DNA from: Flammeovirgaceae bacterium UBA5867
GTDB lineage: Bacteria; Bacteroidota; Bacteroidia; Cytophagales; Cyclobacteriaceae
DNA length: 9,159 nt
Assembly (NCBI GenBank): GCA_002432545.1
Contig: DJFR01000051.1
Location: 16,016-25,174 of the forward strand
Direction of reading: 5' to 3'
Position 1 is the first letter of the stretch. The number at the start of each line of letters is the position of its first letter. Shown piece after piece: positions 7,701 to 9,159 of this stretch. The position numbers and the translations under genes were made by a program. The notes beneath the pieces were generated by a model. The model saw only the letters and a list, made by a program, of their open reading frames with translations. It was not told where the DNA came from and did not search any database.

Positions 7701-8137
7701 GTCAACTCAATACACTGAATACGAATAACGTTGTACGAATAGAGATTGAGAATAATGTAGGTGAGTCTTTCGCGGGTGATCCTGTTCTGCTGAACTATAT
7801 TGTTGTAAACCTGATGGAGAACAGTATTATCTTCCGGAAGGACGATCCGTTTGTCAGATGTATACTTAGTATTGCTGATGAACAGTTGGTGATACAGGTT
7901 ATCGACAATGGAATTGGTATTCCGCCAGAACTGCGAGACCGTATATTCGATATGTTCTATCGCGGCTCAGAAAAATCAATCGGTAATGGTTTGGGGCTCT
8001 TTATAGCAAAAAAAGCTCTCGAGATATTGGGCGGTACAATTGAAATTGAAAGCGAACGACACAAGTATACCACAGTTACCGTTCGCGTACCGCTGAATGA
8101 TTCTGACGCTGCTGTGACAGACGAACCGGTTATATAG
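4703..8137 (+). CDS. Two-component propeller sensor histidine kinase (14 blades, Y_Y_Y domain, HisKA, HATPase_c)
   Basis: The 1144-aa protein has a signal-like N-terminus (residues 1-34, core YALLAAFMLL), so residues 35 to about 812 should be periplasmic. Residues 58-685 hold fourteen Reg_prop-like blades, each of the form D..G.IW.GT..GL.RYD (for example 68-82, 391-407, 533-549), enough for two seven-bladed propellers. A Y_Y_Y domain follows at about 725-808 (YRYYLEGFDNDW, TNLPPGEYTLKVSATN). One TM helix spans about 816-835, then a coiled coil at 840-912. The kinase core is complete: phosphoacceptor H927 in SSHDLRGP, N1040 in the N box, D1068-x-G-x-G (IDNGIGIP), the FDMFYRGS F box and the GNGLGL G2 box. 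The domain order is that of Bacteroidota hybrid two-component glycan sensors, but it ends after the ATPase domain, with no receiver or AraC output, so a separate response regulator is required. The start is uncertain: GTG at 4703 and 4706 overlap or abut AGGAG, and TTG 4724 is possible; ATG 4769 would lose most of the signal sequence. Confidence 0.9.
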   Translation: MVPIKPILCFLFRYTAYALLAAFMLLSANSGLCQKFNPSPIFVYSNTFTSEQGLSQNNVSCIVKDRDGFIWVGSADGLNRFDGYSFIHFSHSDSDSASLSNDVIRSLLLDSKGRLWIGTYNGLNLYDSEKETFRKFFTSHSDSNTISQNTILCLLEDRNHNLWVGTYWGLNKINLETFDITRYHYHADGTGLADNAVNALLEDRNGKIWVCTGKGINIIGAKGVENTIPQRTAPDGLTSTLVVNIVQDSTGAIYLGTNGSGVLRLEDENDRTFEYFVYTPGKPSIGNNIISSLVIDRKGILLVGTDGAGLYRYEGNGRFTQILTRENRILNNGTLHSIFIDEQDNYWLGLYGAGLTYISGARPRFEHYRYFDANMESIGKNSVLAIAEDQDQKIWIGTDGAGLYKFDPVTKQFTVYLHSQENKNSISTNVAKSLLVDHKNNLYIGTFAGGLNYLDTKTNTFTRYMHQPHDSTSISTNHVWSLLEDDNRIYVGQLGGLNEFIPERKVFNVLTIPGDSRITTQTASVFCIRKDRQGYIWMGTRLAGIHRYDPKARTFKSFLNIPGDLSSFPTNEILEFALDANGQLLVGTDDKGLIRVDPETLTFTRLLPEFYEKNIISILEDDSLNFWFTSFDGLHRYDPKHDKIFNYTIADGLQGTQYNEGARLKSSTGDYYFGGTNGLNVFRPEKVLEDHSKPRVVFTKLSLFHDAVKMNDKSGLLTKSIAKLETITFQPNQNVFSIEFACLEYKFPKKNKYRYYLEGFDNDWNNINESRIATYTNLPPGEYTLKVSATNGDGYWNDDAASIEIIIMPKWHQRFGVKLALAMLLIAFTMVIIHIRTNFLFQQKRKLEDLVTLRTQVVELQKEEIKDKNEKLEQAYEEVNSVNEELQRVNTNLEKLIENRTEELRLTIKQLIETDKGLDTFLYRSSHDLRGPITSLLGLARLAKMQNQQAELNTYFGNIENTASRMLRLLGRLSDTGSLFRSKRKTEIVVVDEFIRSLKSQLNTLNTNNVVRIEIENNVGESFAGDPVLLNYIVVNLMENSIIFRKDDPFVRCILSIADEQLVIQVIDNGIGIPPELRDRIFDMFYRGSEKSIGNGLGLFIAKKALEILGGTIEIESERHKYTTVTVRVPLNDSDAAVTDEPVI

Positions 8138-8149
8138 AACATCTATATA
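8131..8149. repeat. AT-rich inverted repeat at the convergent gene junction
   Basis: TATATAGA (8131-8138) and TCTATATA (8142-8149) are perfect inverted copies separated by ACA, and they include the kinase stop codon TAG (8135-8137). The element sits in the 38-bp gap between two convergent genes. As RNA the stem would be weak (mostly A-U) and the following T content is broken, so it is at best a poor terminator of the kinase transcript. Confidence 0.35.
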
Positions 8150-8175
8150 TTTATACTTTCTATTGTGCTCAGCGT

Positions 8176-9159
8176 TCATTTTTGTTGCCAGTAGATCATA
8201 TAGCGGGCATCGTGTAATTTATAGAACGGAATAAGCTCCAGGTTTTTAAAAGCGGAAGGACTGATGAGTTCAGGTGCTGTAAAGGTTTGCGGCTTTCCGG
8301 GTACAGGTTTAATATATGTTTCAAGGTTAGCCTGAATATCTTTTAGAAATGGCGCAGACTCCACAGGATACATCGGTCCGCGTGCGCGATAGCCGCCCCA
8401 TTGGTTTGAGTCGCCAATCAGATTGTCCAGATCCGTTGTGTCAGTTTTTGCTGCCAGCACGATGGGTCCATGCAGGAGCGCTATATAGTTTGAAGCATCA
8501 GGCAGTTTTTCAGCGGAGAGCTTCATGGGTAAATCAACTTCAATAGTGTCGCCCTTCTTCCATACATGCGAAATTTTTATATAGGTATCAGCCCTTTCGG
8601 TAACAGGTATAGCAACGCCATTTACCTTTATCCGGAATGTGCCGGATGCTGCCCAGCCGGGATACCGGATATATATGCTGAAAGCTCCGGATTTTACAGA
8701 CTCTATAGAAATTTTTGTAGTCGCTTCGTCCGGAAACTTTGTCTGTTGAGAAAGAACAACTCCTTTAGCATTCCAGTTAAGACGCGATGGAATAAACAGG
8801 TTTACAAAGATGTCATTGTTACTATAGCTATAGATGAGTTCACCGTACTTGCCGTGGTTCTCCATACCTGAGCCAACGCAGCACCACATCGTTTCCTGTG
8901 GTTGCGAGTAAACGCGATAATGCCGGGGCCGCATGGATGTATAGTATACAAAACCCCCGTGAGTTGGGTGCTGGCTCGAAAGAATATGATTATATAAAGC
9001 ACGTTCGTAGTAATTTATATATTTCGCCTCACCGCGTGTCTCAAAAAGATGGCGCGTGAGCTTTAGCATATTATAGGTGTTGCAGGTTTCCGGGCCTGCT
9101 ATATCTGTAATCATCCTGCTGAAATTGTTTGCAGGATTGAAGTGTTCCCGCACGCTGTT
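8176..9159 (-). CDS. GH127 (DUF1680) family glycoside hydrolase, beta-L-arabinofuranosidase-like, C-terminal part (partial)
   Basis: The frame enters from the right edge and ends at TGA (8178-8176), giving 327 residues of the C-terminal part; the family is usually 600-800 aa, so the N-terminal half is outside. The visible part begins NSVREHFNPANNF and continues GPETCNTYNMLKLTRHLF and TMWCCVGSGMENHGKYGELIY. In the characterised beta-L-arabinofuranosidase HypBA1 the equivalent Glu and three Cys bind zinc, and one of the paired Cys is the nucleophile. These correspond here to E24, C26, C93 and C94 of the fragment. E5 in REHF is the likely acid/base. After about residue 115 the protein is beta-rich (YIRYPGWAASGTFRIKVNG) and ends with ELIPFYKLHDARYMIYW, typical of the Bacteroidota C-terminal domain. 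Probably exported and acting on beta-L-arabinofuranosyl groups of plant glycans, although GH127-like proteins include other specificities. It converges on the kinase gene with a 38-bp gap. The internal ATG/GTG codons are not its true start. Confidence 0.9.
   Translation of the reverse strand, partial: NSVREHFNPANNFSRMITDIAGPETCNTYNMLKLTRHLFETRGEAKYINYYERALYNHILSSQHPTHGGFVYYTSMRPRHYRVYSQPQETMWCCVGSGMENHGKYGELIYSYSNNDIFVNLFIPSRLNWNAKGVVLSQQTKFPDEATTKISIESVKSGAFSIYIRYPGWAASGTFRIKVNGVAIPVTERADTYIKISHVWKKGDTIEVDLPMKLSAEKLPDASNYIALLHGPIVLAAKTDTTDLDNLIGDSNQWGGYRARGPMYPVESAPFLKDIQANLETYIKPVPGKPQTFTAPELISPSAFKNLELIPFYKLHDARYMIYWQQK

Noticed and set aside
4703..8137. Full hybrid two-component system (sensor kinase plus receiver plus AraC output in one protein)
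   Set aside because: The protein ends about a dozen residues after the ATPase domain; no receiver Asp/Lys pattern or HTH is present and the next gene is on the opposite strand.

Overview
The window looks like ordinary chromosomal DNA from a member of the Bacteroidota, probably a free-living Cytophagales- or Chitinophaga-like bacterium. The evidence is the gene content: a membrane-anchored AraC-type regulator, a PF14905-type outer-membrane beta-barrel receptor, a two-component propeller / Y_Y_Y sensor kinase and a GH127 glycosidase with its C-terminal domain. Shine-Dalgarno sequences are weak, isoleucine is often written ATA, and TATA-rich words are frequent in genes and spacers. No tRNA, rRNA, CRISPR array, insertion sequence, phage gene or integration site was seen.

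Layout, left to right. Positions 1-177 (minus) hold the first 59 codons of a response-regulator receiver protein that runs off the left edge. Positions 178-460 are a divergent AT-rich spacer with a weak promoter candidate and short repeats. Positions 461-1453 (plus) encode a 7-TM AraC-type regulator. After a 91-bp spacer containing a near-perfect 24-bp palindrome comes an outer-membrane receptor (1545-3962, plus). A 148-aa DUF1569/DinB-like protein follows (4060-4506, plus). A 196-bp spacer with two inverted repeats leads to a large sensor kinase (4703-8137, plus) with two seven-bladed propellers, a Y_Y_Y domain, one TM helix, a coiled coil, HisKA and HATPase. Converging on it with a 38-bp gap is the C-terminal part of a GH127 (DUF1680) beta-L-arabinofuranosidase-like enzyme (8176-9159, minus), cut by the right edge.

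How the genes may work together (inference): the AraC-type protein probably controls the adjacent receptor gene, and the palindrome is a candidate operator. The kinase resembles the sensor half of the hybrid two-component regulators that control glycan-use genes in Bacteroidota. It lacks their receiver and HTH parts, so it needs a separate response regulator, possibly the truncated one at the left edge. The GH127 gene next to it suggests an arabinose-containing glycan could be the relevant signal, but nothing in the window proves this. I found no convincing undescribed system. The most notable points are the palindrome before the receptor gene, the inverted repeats before the kinase gene, and the kinase without a visible output partner.
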